Assembly (NCBI RefSeq): GCF_009738225.1
Contig: NZ_CP018187.1
Coordinates: 2,190,698 to 2,254,697 of the forward strand
Source of the DNA: Streptococcus salivarius
Lineage (GTDB): Bacteria; Bacillota; Bacilli; Lactobacillales; Streptococcaceae
Direction: 5' to 3'
Length of the DNA stretch: 64,000 nucleotides
Part shown: piece by piece, positions 14,269 to 22,166 of the stretch
Position numbering within the stretch: the stretch's first letter is position 1
Layout of the letters: every line of letters starts with the position of its first letter
Program-made: the position numbers and the translations under genes
The notes under the pieces: model-generated
Seen by the model: the letters and a program-made list of their open reading frames with translations, nothing else
What the model was told of the DNA's origin: nothing
Databases searched by the model: none

Positions 14269-15297
14269 ATGGTATTAGGAAAAGTAAGTGATTTTTTAAT
14301 CAAGCATCAAAGATTGTTAACGTACTTAAGTATTTTTGCTGCGTTAATGTTATTAATGCGCTTAGTGTATGATGATGTTTTGGTTGACCATGATAATCCC
14401 ATCGTTTTAGCAATCTTTATAGGAATACTAGTTCTTTGGACCCTAGCATCTTACCTTAATCGAAGACAGCATATGCTATCCCACTTTATCTTACAGAGTT
14501 CGAAACTTATTAACGTCTATGCTGTAGACTTAGATTATCGTTTTATTGCGGTTAATAGGAATGATATTCGGCTCATGGAAGAAATCTTTTATTTCACTCC
14601 CAAAATTGGTGACTTTCCAATGAATTATCTTAATAGTGAAGATGCTGCGCGTTTAAAAGCAAATGTTGATCGTGCGAAAAAGGGTGAAACATTTATATTT
14701 ATGGATACTATTAAGACAGGCGACAAAACGCTTTACTGGCAAAATATGTATTCTCCCATTTATAACAATCGCCAAAAAGTGATTGGTGTTTTTTGTTTTG
14801 TTCTTGATGTTACAGAGCAGAGACTTCATGAACTTGAAATACAGAGGATGGCATACGAAGATGTTTTAACACGGGTTCATAATCGACGATATATTGAGCT
14901 TGCTTTTGAGGAATGTCTGACACGTAAAGAAGAACAAATTACGGTTATTATATCTGATTTGGATAAATTCAAGGAAGCAAATGATACCTTTGGACATGCT
15001 ACGGGAGATAAGATTCTAATTGAATTTGGTGATATTTTAACGAAGATAATGCCTGAAAGTGCTGTAATAGCAAGGTTAGGTGGAGATGAATTTGCGGTTT
15101 TACTCCCTGGAGTTTCTGAAAATCAAGCTGAATTTTTAATAAAACTTGTTCAAGCAGAAATGACTCTCAAAGATATGAGGATTACAGCATCTTTAGGTGC
15201 TTATACGGACTCTTATCAATCACATAAAAACTTCGTTGATTTTTTTGCAATAGCTGATAAGAAAATGTACGAAATTAAAAGTCAGAAAGGAAAATAA
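14269..15297 (+). CDS. Membrane diguanylate cyclase (PAS-GGDEF)
   Basis: The 342-residue protein has two N-terminal membrane helices (about 15-35 and 44-63), a PAS-like sensor (about 76-186; VYAVDLDYRFIAVN to FVLDVTEQR) and a GGDEF domain (192-342). The catalytic motif is intact: GGDEF at 271-275, with the substrate-binding stretch DLDKFKEANDTFGHATGD at 230-247. The RxxD inhibitory site that normally lies five residues before GGDEF is replaced by PESA, so product inhibition should be weak. It should make c-di-GMP from two GTP. It heads a four-gene operon with a PilZ-containing synthase. The ribosome site (GGTGAGG) lies inside fruK remnant sequence. Without the small duplication downstream its C-terminus would read KGERR. 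Confidence 0.9.
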   Translation: MVLGKVSDFLIKHQRLLTYLSIFAALMLLMRLVYDDVLVDHDNPIVLAIFIGILVLWTLASYLNRRQHMLSHFILQSSKLINVYAVDLDYRFIAVNRNDIRLMEEIFYFTPKIGDFPMNYLNSEDAARLKANVDRAKKGETFIFMDTIKTGDKTLYWQNMYSPIYNNRQKVIGVFCFVLDVTEQRLHELEIQRMAYEDVLTRVHNRRYIELAFEECLTRKEEQITVIISDLDKFKEANDTFGHATGDKILIEFGDILTKIMPESAVIARLGGDEFAVLLPGVSENQAEFLIKLVQAEMTLKDMRITASLGAYTDSYQSHKNFVDFFAIADKKMYEIKSQKGK

Positions 15298-15298
15298 A

Positions 15299-15412
15299 AT
15301 GTTTGACATTATTCTAGTCGATGACGGTAGTGGAGCTGATTTTGCACCGTTATTTGCAATAGCTGATAGGAAAATGTACGAAATTAAAAGTCAGAAAGGA
15401 GAACGTCGATGA
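15299..15412 (+). repeat. Partial tandem duplication creating a 37-codon chimeric frame
   Basis: Bases 15299-15361 repeat the glycosyltransferase segment that begins at its MFDIILVDDGSG codons (near 15505), and bases 15350-15400 repeat the last codons of the cyclase gene. The two join at a shared TTTGCAATAGC. An ATG with a ribosome site opens a frame that starts MFDIILVDDGSG and ends with the old cyclase C-terminus, stopping at the TGA at 15410-15412. It is probably not functional. Confidence 0.85.
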
Positions 15413-16473
15413 TGTTTCAAGATGTTGTTATTGTCATTCCTGCCTATGAACCTGATGACCGTTTGTTAGAACTTTTGAAAAATATTCGGGATAAGGAAAA
15501 TCAAATGTTTGACATTATTCTAGTCGATGACGGTAGTGGAGCTGATTTTGCACCGTTATTTGCAATAGCGCAGAGTAACTATGCATGTCATTTACAAAGA
15601 CATGCTGATAATAAAGGAAAAGGTCGTGCTTTAAAAACGGCTATTTCATATATTTTGGACAATTTTCCTAATGCCAAAGGAATTGTGACGATTGATTCTG
15701 ATGGTCAACACACCTACGAAGACATGATGAAATGTTTGGCTGAATTTTTGCAACATCCTGATAGTTTGGTGCTGGGTGTTAGAACATTTGAAAAATCTGT
15801 TCCTTTACGTAGTAAATTTGGAAATTTATTGACAAGAGACGTCTTGGGGGCTATGACAGGTGTGCACGTTTCTGATACGCAAACGGGACTTCGTGTGATT
15901 CCTATGTCATGGTTGCCAAAACTCTTAACCGTGGAGGGTGAACGGTATGAATTTGAGATGAATATGTTACTTGAGGCAAAAGAGGATAATATTCTGATTT
16001 GTGAAGTTGGCATTGCAACGATTTATTTGGATGAAAATCAGTCGTCGCATTTTGATGCGATTCGTGACTCGATTAGAATTTACAAGGTTTTCTTCAAGTA
16101 CATTTTTGCATCATTGTTTTCCTTCTTGGTTGATATTATTGCTTTTACGATTTTAATTTCTTTGTTTAATGGATTGAGTTTTAGTGCGGTGACGTTAGCT
16201 TCGATTTTAGCGCGTGTGATATCATCTGTTGTTAATTTCACCTTGAATCATAAGGTGGTCTTTAAACGAGGTCAATCAAATAGTGCGATAAAATACTTCA
16301 CTTTGGTGGTAGTACAGATTGTTTTGTCAAGTTTATTGGTAACAGTTCTAGGAAATGCCTTGGCGGCGCTGCCAATTTCATTGGTGAAGATTTTAGTTGA
16401 CGGTACACTTTTCTTTGTCAGTTATTTTGTGCAAAAACATTTGATTTTTAGTGGAGGTGAGAATGAAGACTAG
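15409..16473 (+). CDS. Family 2 glycosyltransferase fused to a GtrA membrane domain
   Basis: Residues 1-220 form a dolichyl-phosphate-mannose-synthase-like GT2 domain (VVIVIPAYEPDD, ILVDDGSG at 37-44, DSD at 96-98, DTQTGLRVIP near 155). Residues about 226-350 are a four-helix GtrA domain (FFKYIFASLFSFLVDIIAF, then LNHKVVFKR). Such fusions make or flip undecaprenyl-phosphate-linked sugars used for polysaccharide modification. Here the gene lies between the cyclase and the cellulose-synthase-like gene, which implies a supply or decoration role for the same polymer. Ribosome site AAGGAGAA; its 3' end overlaps the next gene by 11 bases. Confidence 0.88.
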   Translation: MMFQDVVIVIPAYEPDDRLLELLKNIRDKENQMFDIILVDDGSGADFAPLFAIAQSNYACHLQRHADNKGKGRALKTAISYILDNFPNAKGIVTIDSDGQHTYEDMMKCLAEFLQHPDSLVLGVRTFEKSVPLRSKFGNLLTRDVLGAMTGVHVSDTQTGLRVIPMSWLPKLLTVEGERYEFEMNMLLEAKEDNILICEVGIATIYLDENQSSHFDAIRDSIRIYKVFFKYIFASLFSFLVDIIAFTILISLFNGLSFSAVTLASILARVISSVVNFTLNHKVVFKRGQSNSAIKYFTLVVVQIVLSSLLVTVLGNALAALPISLVKILVDGTLFFVSYFVQKHLIFSGGENED

Positions 16474-18688
16474 TAAGAGGATACTCTATTTCATTGCATT
16501 TGTAACGACTGCCTTTTATTTAACTTGGCGTTTGGTGGCGACTATTCCGTGGCATGATTCATGGTTTGCGCTGATCTTTGGGATTTTATTGTGGGGAAGT
16601 GAGTTAGTTTCAGCCATTACAGGCTACATTCTCATTTGGAATAAGCAAAAGGACTTTGAGCTTGAAAAGCCTGAGATTGCTAAGGAGCGTTACCCAGATG
16701 TGGATGTTTTGATTGCAACGCATAATGAGGATCCAGAGTTGCTTTATAAGACGATTAATGCCTGCACTTTTATGGAATATCCTGATAAGTCTAAGGTGCA
16801 TATCTACGTCTGTGATGATACCAATCGTCTAGAAGTTGCCAAATTGGCTGATGAGCTTGGTGTTGGTTATTTTGGTTTGGCGGATAATAAAGATGCCAAA
16901 TCAGGAAACTACAATAATGCTTTACGTCAGACGTCATCACCTTTGGTGGCGACATTTGATGCGGATATGATTCCTTATCGTGAATTCCTGTTGGAAACTG
17001 TGCCTTATTTTGTTGAACAAGTTGAGGCTTATGAAAATGGTGACGATTATGATAAGTCAAAAGTTGGTTTGATTCAAACGCCACAAAGTTTTTACAATGC
17101 TGATATTTTCCAATTTAACTTGTTTTCAGAATCAACCTTACCAAACGAACAAGATTTCTTTTCCAAAGAAATTAATGTTTGCAATAATTCGCACGGTGCA
17201 GCGGTTTATACGGGGTCTAATACGCTTATTTTCCGCAAGGCGATTGAAGATGTTGGTGGTTTTCCGACAGATACCATTACGGAGGATTTCGAGCTAGGTG
17301 TTCGGATGAATGCGGCTGGTTATGTAAATTATTCGACGAAAAGTCCAATGGCTAGTGGGTTAACGCCAACAGATTTGAAGAGTGTCATCAAACAGCGCGC
17401 GCGCTGGGGACGTGGCGTTATTCGCAGTAGCTACAATATGAATATCTTCTTTAATCCCAAATTGACAAAGGGGCAAAGAATTGTTTATATTAATGGCTAT
17501 CTTTATTGGTGGTCTTTCTTTAGACGGTTATTGTATATCTTGGCACCGATTTTATATACGGTTTTCCATGTGCGTGTGGTGGTGTCAAATATCTGGCTAC
17601 TGTTCCTATTCTGGTTGCCAAGTTACGCATTGACACACTTGTCAATGCGAGAAGTCTCAAAACAATACCGAACACAGGTTTGGGGAGAAATTGTGGAAAC
17701 GATTTTTGCTCCGTATTTGTTTATTCCCATGATGTTGGAGTCCTTTGGCATTAGCGATAAAAAATTTAAGGTGACACGTAAGGGAAATGATACGTCGTGG
17801 ACGTTGTACCTTTATGCGCTTCCTTATCTTGTTTTATGGGGATTAGCCGTTTATGGTTTGGTGACTTTTAACTATGGAAAATTTGGTTCAGAGCTTTTTT
17901 ATGGAAGTATTATCAGTTTTTGGTTGATTTATCATATCATCAATTTGACCTTTGCGATTTTCTGTGCGCTTGGTCGTCCGATTTATCGCTCAAGTGAGCG
18001 TTTTACTGTTGATGAAGCTATGGTTATTGAGGTTGATGATGATTCTTACCAAGTGAGAGTCTGTGATATTTCAGAAACGGGGATTTCATTCTATACGGAT
18101 TTACCATTGTATTTGCCGAAAGAAAAAGAACTGACGCTTAATTTGCAATCACGTGATTACCATGCGAGGGTAAAAGGTCATGTTGTTCGTGTTTTTGCGA
18201 TTGATAATGGTTGGCGCTACGGCGTTCAATTTTCAGAAGTTCCTGAAGCTGATAAGCGCGAATTTTATCAGTACATTTATGACCGCATTAATTACAATCT
18301 TCCGAAGGAAAAAGACCCTTGGATGACAACATGGGATGATTTATTTGAGAACTTTAGTCAACGTTTCCAAAATAATGAACGTCCTGTTTCAGCCTATGAC
18401 CAAGTAGCTTTTCCGAAAGTTCGTGTCAATGAAGAGGTTCAGGTTGCTGGAAACAAATGCCAGCTTAGAAAGACAGATTATTATTACATGACATTTTCTG
18501 GAAAATTGACAAATCCTAAAAAAGAACCGAATGTCGCATTTACCTACAAAGATTTGCCAATTCAGTTGACTTTTGTGTCCTATGATACTGATAGAGACGA
18601 ATCGCTTTATCGAGTTACCAATTTAGCGGATTTGGATAGCTTACCTGCTTTTAAAGCCTTAGCAAATGAATGGAGAGGGAGAGTATGA
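16463..18688 (+). CDS. Cellulose-synthase-like GT2 polysaccharide synthase with PilZ c-di-GMP receptor
   Basis: The 741-residue protein (ATG at 16463 behind GGAGGTGAG) has BcsA architecture. Two N-terminal membrane helices precede a processive GT2 domain with the DD of YVCDDTN (118-119), DAD at 166-168, TED at 273-275 and QRARW at 311-315; further membrane helices run from about 340 to 505. A PilZ domain follows at about 506-600 with both c-di-GMP motifs, RSSER (509-513) and DISETG (535-540). About 100 extra residues end the protein. Family knowledge says PilZ with bound c-di-GMP releases gating of the active site. The polymer is not necessarily cellulose. No BcsB, BcsZ or BcsC homologue is nearby. 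Confidence 0.92.
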   Translation: MKTSKRILYFIAFVTTAFYLTWRLVATIPWHDSWFALIFGILLWGSELVSAITGYILIWNKQKDFELEKPEIAKERYPDVDVLIATHNEDPELLYKTINACTFMEYPDKSKVHIYVCDDTNRLEVAKLADELGVGYFGLADNKDAKSGNYNNALRQTSSPLVATFDADMIPYREFLLETVPYFVEQVEAYENGDDYDKSKVGLIQTPQSFYNADIFQFNLFSESTLPNEQDFFSKEINVCNNSHGAAVYTGSNTLIFRKAIEDVGGFPTDTITEDFELGVRMNAAGYVNYSTKSPMASGLTPTDLKSVIKQRARWGRGVIRSSYNMNIFFNPKLTKGQRIVYINGYLYWWSFFRRLLYILAPILYTVFHVRVVVSNIWLLFLFWLPSYALTHLSMREVSKQYRTQVWGEIVETIFAPYLFIPMMLESFGISDKKFKVTRKGNDTSWTLYLYALPYLVLWGLAVYGLVTFNYGKFGSELFYGSIISFWLIYHIINLTFAIFCALGRPIYRSSERFTVDEAMVIEVDDDSYQVRVCDISETGISFYTDLPLYLPKEKELTLNLQSRDYHARVKGHVVRVFAIDNGWRYGVQFSEVPEADKREFYQYIYDRINYNLPKEKDPWMTTWDDLFENFSQRFQNNERPVSAYDQVAFPKVRVNEEVQVAGNKCQLRKTDYYYMTFSGKLTNPKKEPNVAFTYKDLPIQLTFVSYDTDRDESLYRVTNLADLDSLPAFKALANEWRGRV

Positions 18689-20625
18689 TTAGTATTGCTA
18701 GATTACTGTTGTTCTTTGTGATTACCATGGGGTACAATGCCTTTTTCCGTAATACTGTGAAGATGAATCGCCGTCTGACATGGGTGTTTACATTTTCAGT
18801 CATTACATTGGTATTGTACCTTGGTAGTTTGTTAGGCTTTATGTTGCAGACCGTGTATGCCATTTCTGTTTTGGGCTGTCTTTTGAGTCTTTATTATCTT
18901 TGGGCGGTATGGAAAAAGAAATATCGCTTTAGGAGACTTGATTATATTGCGCTTGGAATGATGGCTTATTTGCTTTTGTTTGGAATAACGCTCTGGCATT
19001 CACCGCTTTTACATTATGATAATTTTACGCATTGGGCAACGATTGTAAAATTTTTCCATATCAATAATGCATTGCCAACACAGCAGGATACGATTATTAG
19101 TTATTATACCTATCCTGTTGGAAGTTCACTTTTCATTTATTTTTTCACGACTATCGTAGGCTTTTCAGAAGGTAGTATGTTGGTCGGGCAATTCTTCTTG
19201 ATTGCTTCCAGTCTTTATGCCATGTTTGCGGCACTTCGTGATGATCGACGTGTCTTAATGGTTAGCATGATTTTTGCTTCGTTTGCTGTTTTTAATACGT
19301 TCAACGTTGCTATTCGATTAAATAATTTGCTGGTTGATTTTCTGCTTCCGGCCTTGGCCTTGGCAGCCATAGCAGGTTGTTTTGTCTATCGTAATCGTTT
19401 CTGGTTTTTGTCGCTAAATACGGCGGTAATTCTTGGATTATTAAGTATCGTCAAAGTAAGTGGACTTTTCTTTGTCGCTCTCGTTTTAGTAGTTTATGTG
19501 GTTTGTATTGTGCGTTTACTTGTTCGTAAAAGAGCACGTTTAAAAGCACTAGTGCTGCTCATAATGACCTTGCTAGTCAGCTGTCTTCCTTTTGTTATTT
19601 GGCAAAAGCATGTGACGGATAATTTCCCAAATGCCTCAAGTGCCAAGCATGCGGTGTCCATGTCAGAACTTGGTCAGGTATTGACTGGAAATCTGTCAGG
19701 CGTCCCACAAAAAATTATCACTCTTTTTGTCAAATCGGTGTTTACGTTTGACAGTTTGGCAAGCAATGGAATTTTGATAATCAATCTGATTATGCTGATT
19801 GCCTTTATTGTGATTGGCATTCGTTTGAAATATAAGAAATTTGTCTTGTTGACTTGGGGATTTGTTGATATTTCGATTGTGACTTACTATATTGGCATTT
19901 TACTCATGTATCTGACAGCAATGCCGACTGATGAAGCGTTAGAATTAGCAGGATTTGAGCGCTATGCTTCGAGCATCGTTATCTTTGCTGTTGGTTGTTT
20001 GACCATGGCTTTAGCATGGGTAATGGACAAGTGTCTGTATGAAAAAATCATTAGTAAACGTAATGCTAGGTCTTACAAGAGCTTATTTAATAAACACTTG
20101 TACCAATACGCGAGCCTTGTTTTGACAGTTTATGCCATTGGAATGTTCTTGTCAGAAAATAATAGCATTGTTTACAATAACAATCAGGAAACAAACGAGG
20201 TCGCAAAAGAAATTCGTCAGTTTACTGGAAGTCAGAGTAATTCGTCAACGGATAGAATTTTGGTTGTAACAGCAGATAAGGAGAATGTAGATAATTATTT
20301 TGCCCAATATGCTAGTCGTTATTATCTGTGGGATGTCAATGTTGATGCCAGAGAAAATTTTGTGTCGGTTGACCAAAAATTTTTAGATTTAATGGCATCA
20401 TACAGCGACAGCGCAACAAGTTATTACCTCAGCAATAAAAATATCGATACTAGAGATGATTCCAATTTAACAGACGATGACTTTATTGCACTCTTAAAAA
20501 CGTATGACGAAGTCTTGATTTTAGATGACCATTATACGTTTAATGCCTTGACGAAAAAACTATTTGGTCGGACATATTCCCCAGGATTGTATAAAGTATC
20601 AGATATTCTTGCTGGAAAAGGGTAA
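18685..20625 (+). CDS. Large multipass membrane protein, GT-C-like partner of the synthase
   Basis: The 646-residue product starts at an ATG that overlaps the synthase stop (ATGA), behind AGAGGGAGAG. It has about 12 hydrophobic segments up to residue 480 and then an extracytoplasmic-looking tail of about 150 residues. The segment HYDNFTHWATIVKFF, followed by YYTYPVGSSLF, resembles the first loop of GT-C-type glycosyltransferases, where an acidic residue is catalytic. I infer a lipid-linked sugar transferase or export/assembly factor for the same polysaccharide. No named family can be assigned by eye. No T-tailed terminator follows; a hairpin lies at 20701. Confidence 0.75.
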   Translation: MISIARLLLFFVITMGYNAFFRNTVKMNRRLTWVFTFSVITLVLYLGSLLGFMLQTVYAISVLGCLLSLYYLWAVWKKKYRFRRLDYIALGMMAYLLLFGITLWHSPLLHYDNFTHWATIVKFFHINNALPTQQDTIISYYTYPVGSSLFIYFFTTIVGFSEGSMLVGQFFLIASSLYAMFAALRDDRRVLMVSMIFASFAVFNTFNVAIRLNNLLVDFLLPALALAAIAGCFVYRNRFWFLSLNTAVILGLLSIVKVSGLFFVALVLVVYVVCIVRLLVRKRARLKALVLLIMTLLVSCLPFVIWQKHVTDNFPNASSAKHAVSMSELGQVLTGNLSGVPQKIITLFVKSVFTFDSLASNGILIINLIMLIAFIVIGIRLKYKKFVLLTWGFVDISIVTYYIGILLMYLTAMPTDEALELAGFERYASSIVIFAVGCLTMALAWVMDKCLYEKIISKRNARSYKSLFNKHLYQYASLVLTVYAIGMFLSENNSIVYNNNQETNEVAKEIRQFTGSQSNSSTDRILVVTADKENVDNYFAQYASRYYLWDVNVDARENFVSVDQKFLDLMASYSDSATSYYLSNKNIDTRDDSNLTDDDFIALLKTYDEVLILDDHYTFNALTKKLFGRTYSPGLYKVSDILAGKG

Positions 20626-20700
20626 GTTTTCTAGCTTTATCAAGCATAAGTCTTGATATTTCAAATAAAATATTCTATTACAACAAAAAATATGTAGAAG

Positions 20701-20725
20701 GAGGCGGAGTTTGTGACTTCGCCTC
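20701..20725. terminator. Hairpin after the polysaccharide operon
   Basis: GAGGCGGAG at 20701-20709 pairs with CTTCGCCTC at 20717-20725. No T tract follows on the plus strand, so termination efficiency is uncertain. Confidence 0.35.
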
Positions 20726-20734
20726 TTGTGGTGC

Positions 20735-20929
20735 TCAAAAGACTTTCTTGAACATTGGAGAGGAAGCTAAGATAAATCCGTTTGAATTATCTGCTCTAAT
20801 CATCACACAAAGCGAGGTCCTTAAAGGATGCAATCCACGTTCCACACACTCAACACTAGTATAGAAAGATCTCATATCCGCAAAAGCAATATCAGATTTT
20901 GGTTCCCGTGAACAATCAAAATAGCCCAT
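20735..20929 (-). pseudogene. UmuC-like Y-family DNA polymerase, N-terminal fragment
   Basis: MGYFDCSREPKSDIAFADMR and SFYTSVECVERGLHPL match the start of the UmuC/ImpB polymerases carried by streptococcal mobile elements. The frame stops after 64 residues at the conserved SSPMFKKVF, losing more than 80 percent of the protein. Its start overlaps the stop of the fragment upstream by one base, as in intact SOS cassettes. It is a remnant of an older mobile element. Confidence 0.8.
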
Positions 20930-21174
20930 TATCTATCTATTTTATAGTTGTTTTCCCAATATTCCCTTTCACCTTTTCCTATGCCTTCTGGTAATTGCTT
21001 CAAACATTGTCCCATACTTTGATATTTAACAATTTCAGTTATTTCAGCCAAAGAAAGTCGATGAGATGCTCTGCTAAAGTCCGTATCGAAGTAATCAACC
21101 TCTTCTATTTCAACTAAAATCTCATAATTTTGACCAAGATAATATTTAATTTCAGATGAGGTAAAATAATTGAA
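20929..21174 (-). pseudogene. Gene fragment upstream of umuC, truncated at the att copy
   Basis: An open stretch reads SSEIKYYLGQNYEILVEIEE, continues for a further 50 codons and ends TAATG, overlapping the umuC start. It has no start codon: reading upstream, the frame runs straight into the att core at 21157-21171 and meets a stop just beyond it. Loss of its 5' end exactly at this site supports a recombination junction here. The family is not recognised, although small proteins commonly precede umuC in such cassettes. Confidence 0.55.
21157..21171 (+). repeat. Integration site copy 3 (attR)
   Basis: TGAGGTAAAATAATT is identical to 1974-1988 at the end of rpmG. A strong terminator follows at once, as expected for the original sequence downstream of rpmG. 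Confidence 0.65.
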
Positions 21175-21177
21175 TTA

Positions 21178-21209
21178 AAAACCATGAAAATAAGATTTTC
21201 ATGGTTTTT
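21178..21209 (+). terminator. Terminator, probably the ancestral rpmG terminator
   Basis: AAAACCATGAAAAT at 21178-21191 pairs perfectly with ATTTTCATGGTTTT at 21195-21208 around a 3-nt loop. It lies right after the third att copy and has no other gene to serve on the plus strand. Confidence 0.7.
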
Positions 21210-21232
21210 CTATTACTCAAGGAGGAGGTCCT

Positions 21233-22165
21233 ATGACTAAATTAGAAACATTTAGATGGCGTATGTGGCATGTTTACCTCCTTATTTTTATAACCATTCT
21301 ACTTACAGGTACATTCGTTCGCCATGGTTATAGAATTCAGGCCGCTTATTCCTTAGACGATAGACTTTACGACTATACTAACAAAAAAGTTACTGTAACA
21401 TCCTTTCAAAACGTCAAAATTGGAAACTTTAACGTTTTAGGTGTTAAGTTTGGAAATGAAAAATCACTGGAGAGAAGTCAATTAGCTGTTGGTCGCACCT
21501 ACCTAGCCTTCCAAGAATCTAGGTATAAACTATCTAAAAACAAGAAAGACTCTAAAAATTATGATATTATTCACTATTATCAGCTTGGTAAAGATACTGG
21601 AAAAGGACACACTATTAATGTACTAGGCCTTGCTAAAAAACTAGGATATAATAATCCCGGTTCCATGGATAATACCATGTACTCCGATGGTAGGGATGAG
21701 TTTGTGAAATTTTCATCCTATGACAACAAAAAAGTATTCTATGTCAATTTACGCACCCATAAGGCAACCAGAACCAAACCATCAAAAGTCAGTCGATACC
21801 ACGGATTTGCTAAACCTTACCGCTATCTCCTTTCAAAGGATAATTTTTCTATAGGTTATAAAGATGATTCCCTCACTATCAACTCCATGCCCCTTATCTG
21901 GACCAAAGAAAGAAATTTTGCTGATTACAAAGATCAAGATGACAATAAATATAGTGACCAATCGCTCAAAAAAAGATTTAGCTTAATCATCGTAACAACT
22001 GACTCACTTAATCTGGATGATGCTGTTAAACTGCAAAAAGAGTTAACACCAGATAAGGAGGATATCTATTGGTATTTTACAAGCACTAATACAACTACTG
22101 GACGCCTCGAGCAAGTTAAAAGTCAAAAAGACTACAACCTACTAGTTAAGGAGAGTCATAACTAA
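21233..22165 (+). CDS. Membrane-anchored exported protein of unknown function
   Basis: The 310-residue product has one N-terminal membrane helix (about 13-29, LLIFITILLTGTFV) and a basic, mostly hydrophilic outer domain. I recognise no family. It opens a three-gene operon behind a strong GGAGGAGG ribosome site. The second gene starts 1 bp after its stop. All three products are membrane or exported, which suggests a small surface complex. If the rpmG island model is right, this gene is the first chromosomal gene downstream of the ancestral rpmG. Confidence 0.7.
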   Translation: MTKLETFRWRMWHVYLLIFITILLTGTFVRHGYRIQAAYSLDDRLYDYTNKKVTVTSFQNVKIGNFNVLGVKFGNEKSLERSQLAVGRTYLAFQESRYKLSKNKKDSKNYDIIHYYQLGKDTGKGHTINVLGLAKKLGYNNPGSMDNTMYSDGRDEFVKFSSYDNKKVFYVNLRTHKATRTKPSKVSRYHGFAKPYRYLLSKDNFSIGYKDDSLTINSMPLIWTKERNFADYKDQDDNKYSDQSLKKRFSLIIVTTDSLNLDDAVKLQKELTPDKEDIYWYFTSTNTTTGRLEQVKSQKDYNLLVKESHN

Positions 22166-22166
22166 T

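Larger units (their letters stand above)
11480..21171. mobile_element. Decayed second block of the rpmG island, carrying the c-di-GMP polysaccharide operon
   Basis: The block lies between the core copies at 11465 and 21157. It has no intact integrase. It contains fragments of wecB, fruR, fruK and umuC, a gene cut off at the right core copy, a candidate structured RNA and an intact four-gene operon. The fragments come from unrelated functions, which suggests repeated insertion and deletion within an old integrated element. Its boundaries are inferred from the repeats only. Confidence 0.5.

Noticed and set aside
16451..16462. GTG start at 16451 for the synthase
   Set aside because: The ribosome site GGAGGTGAG lies inside these bases and is correctly spaced for the ATG at 16463.
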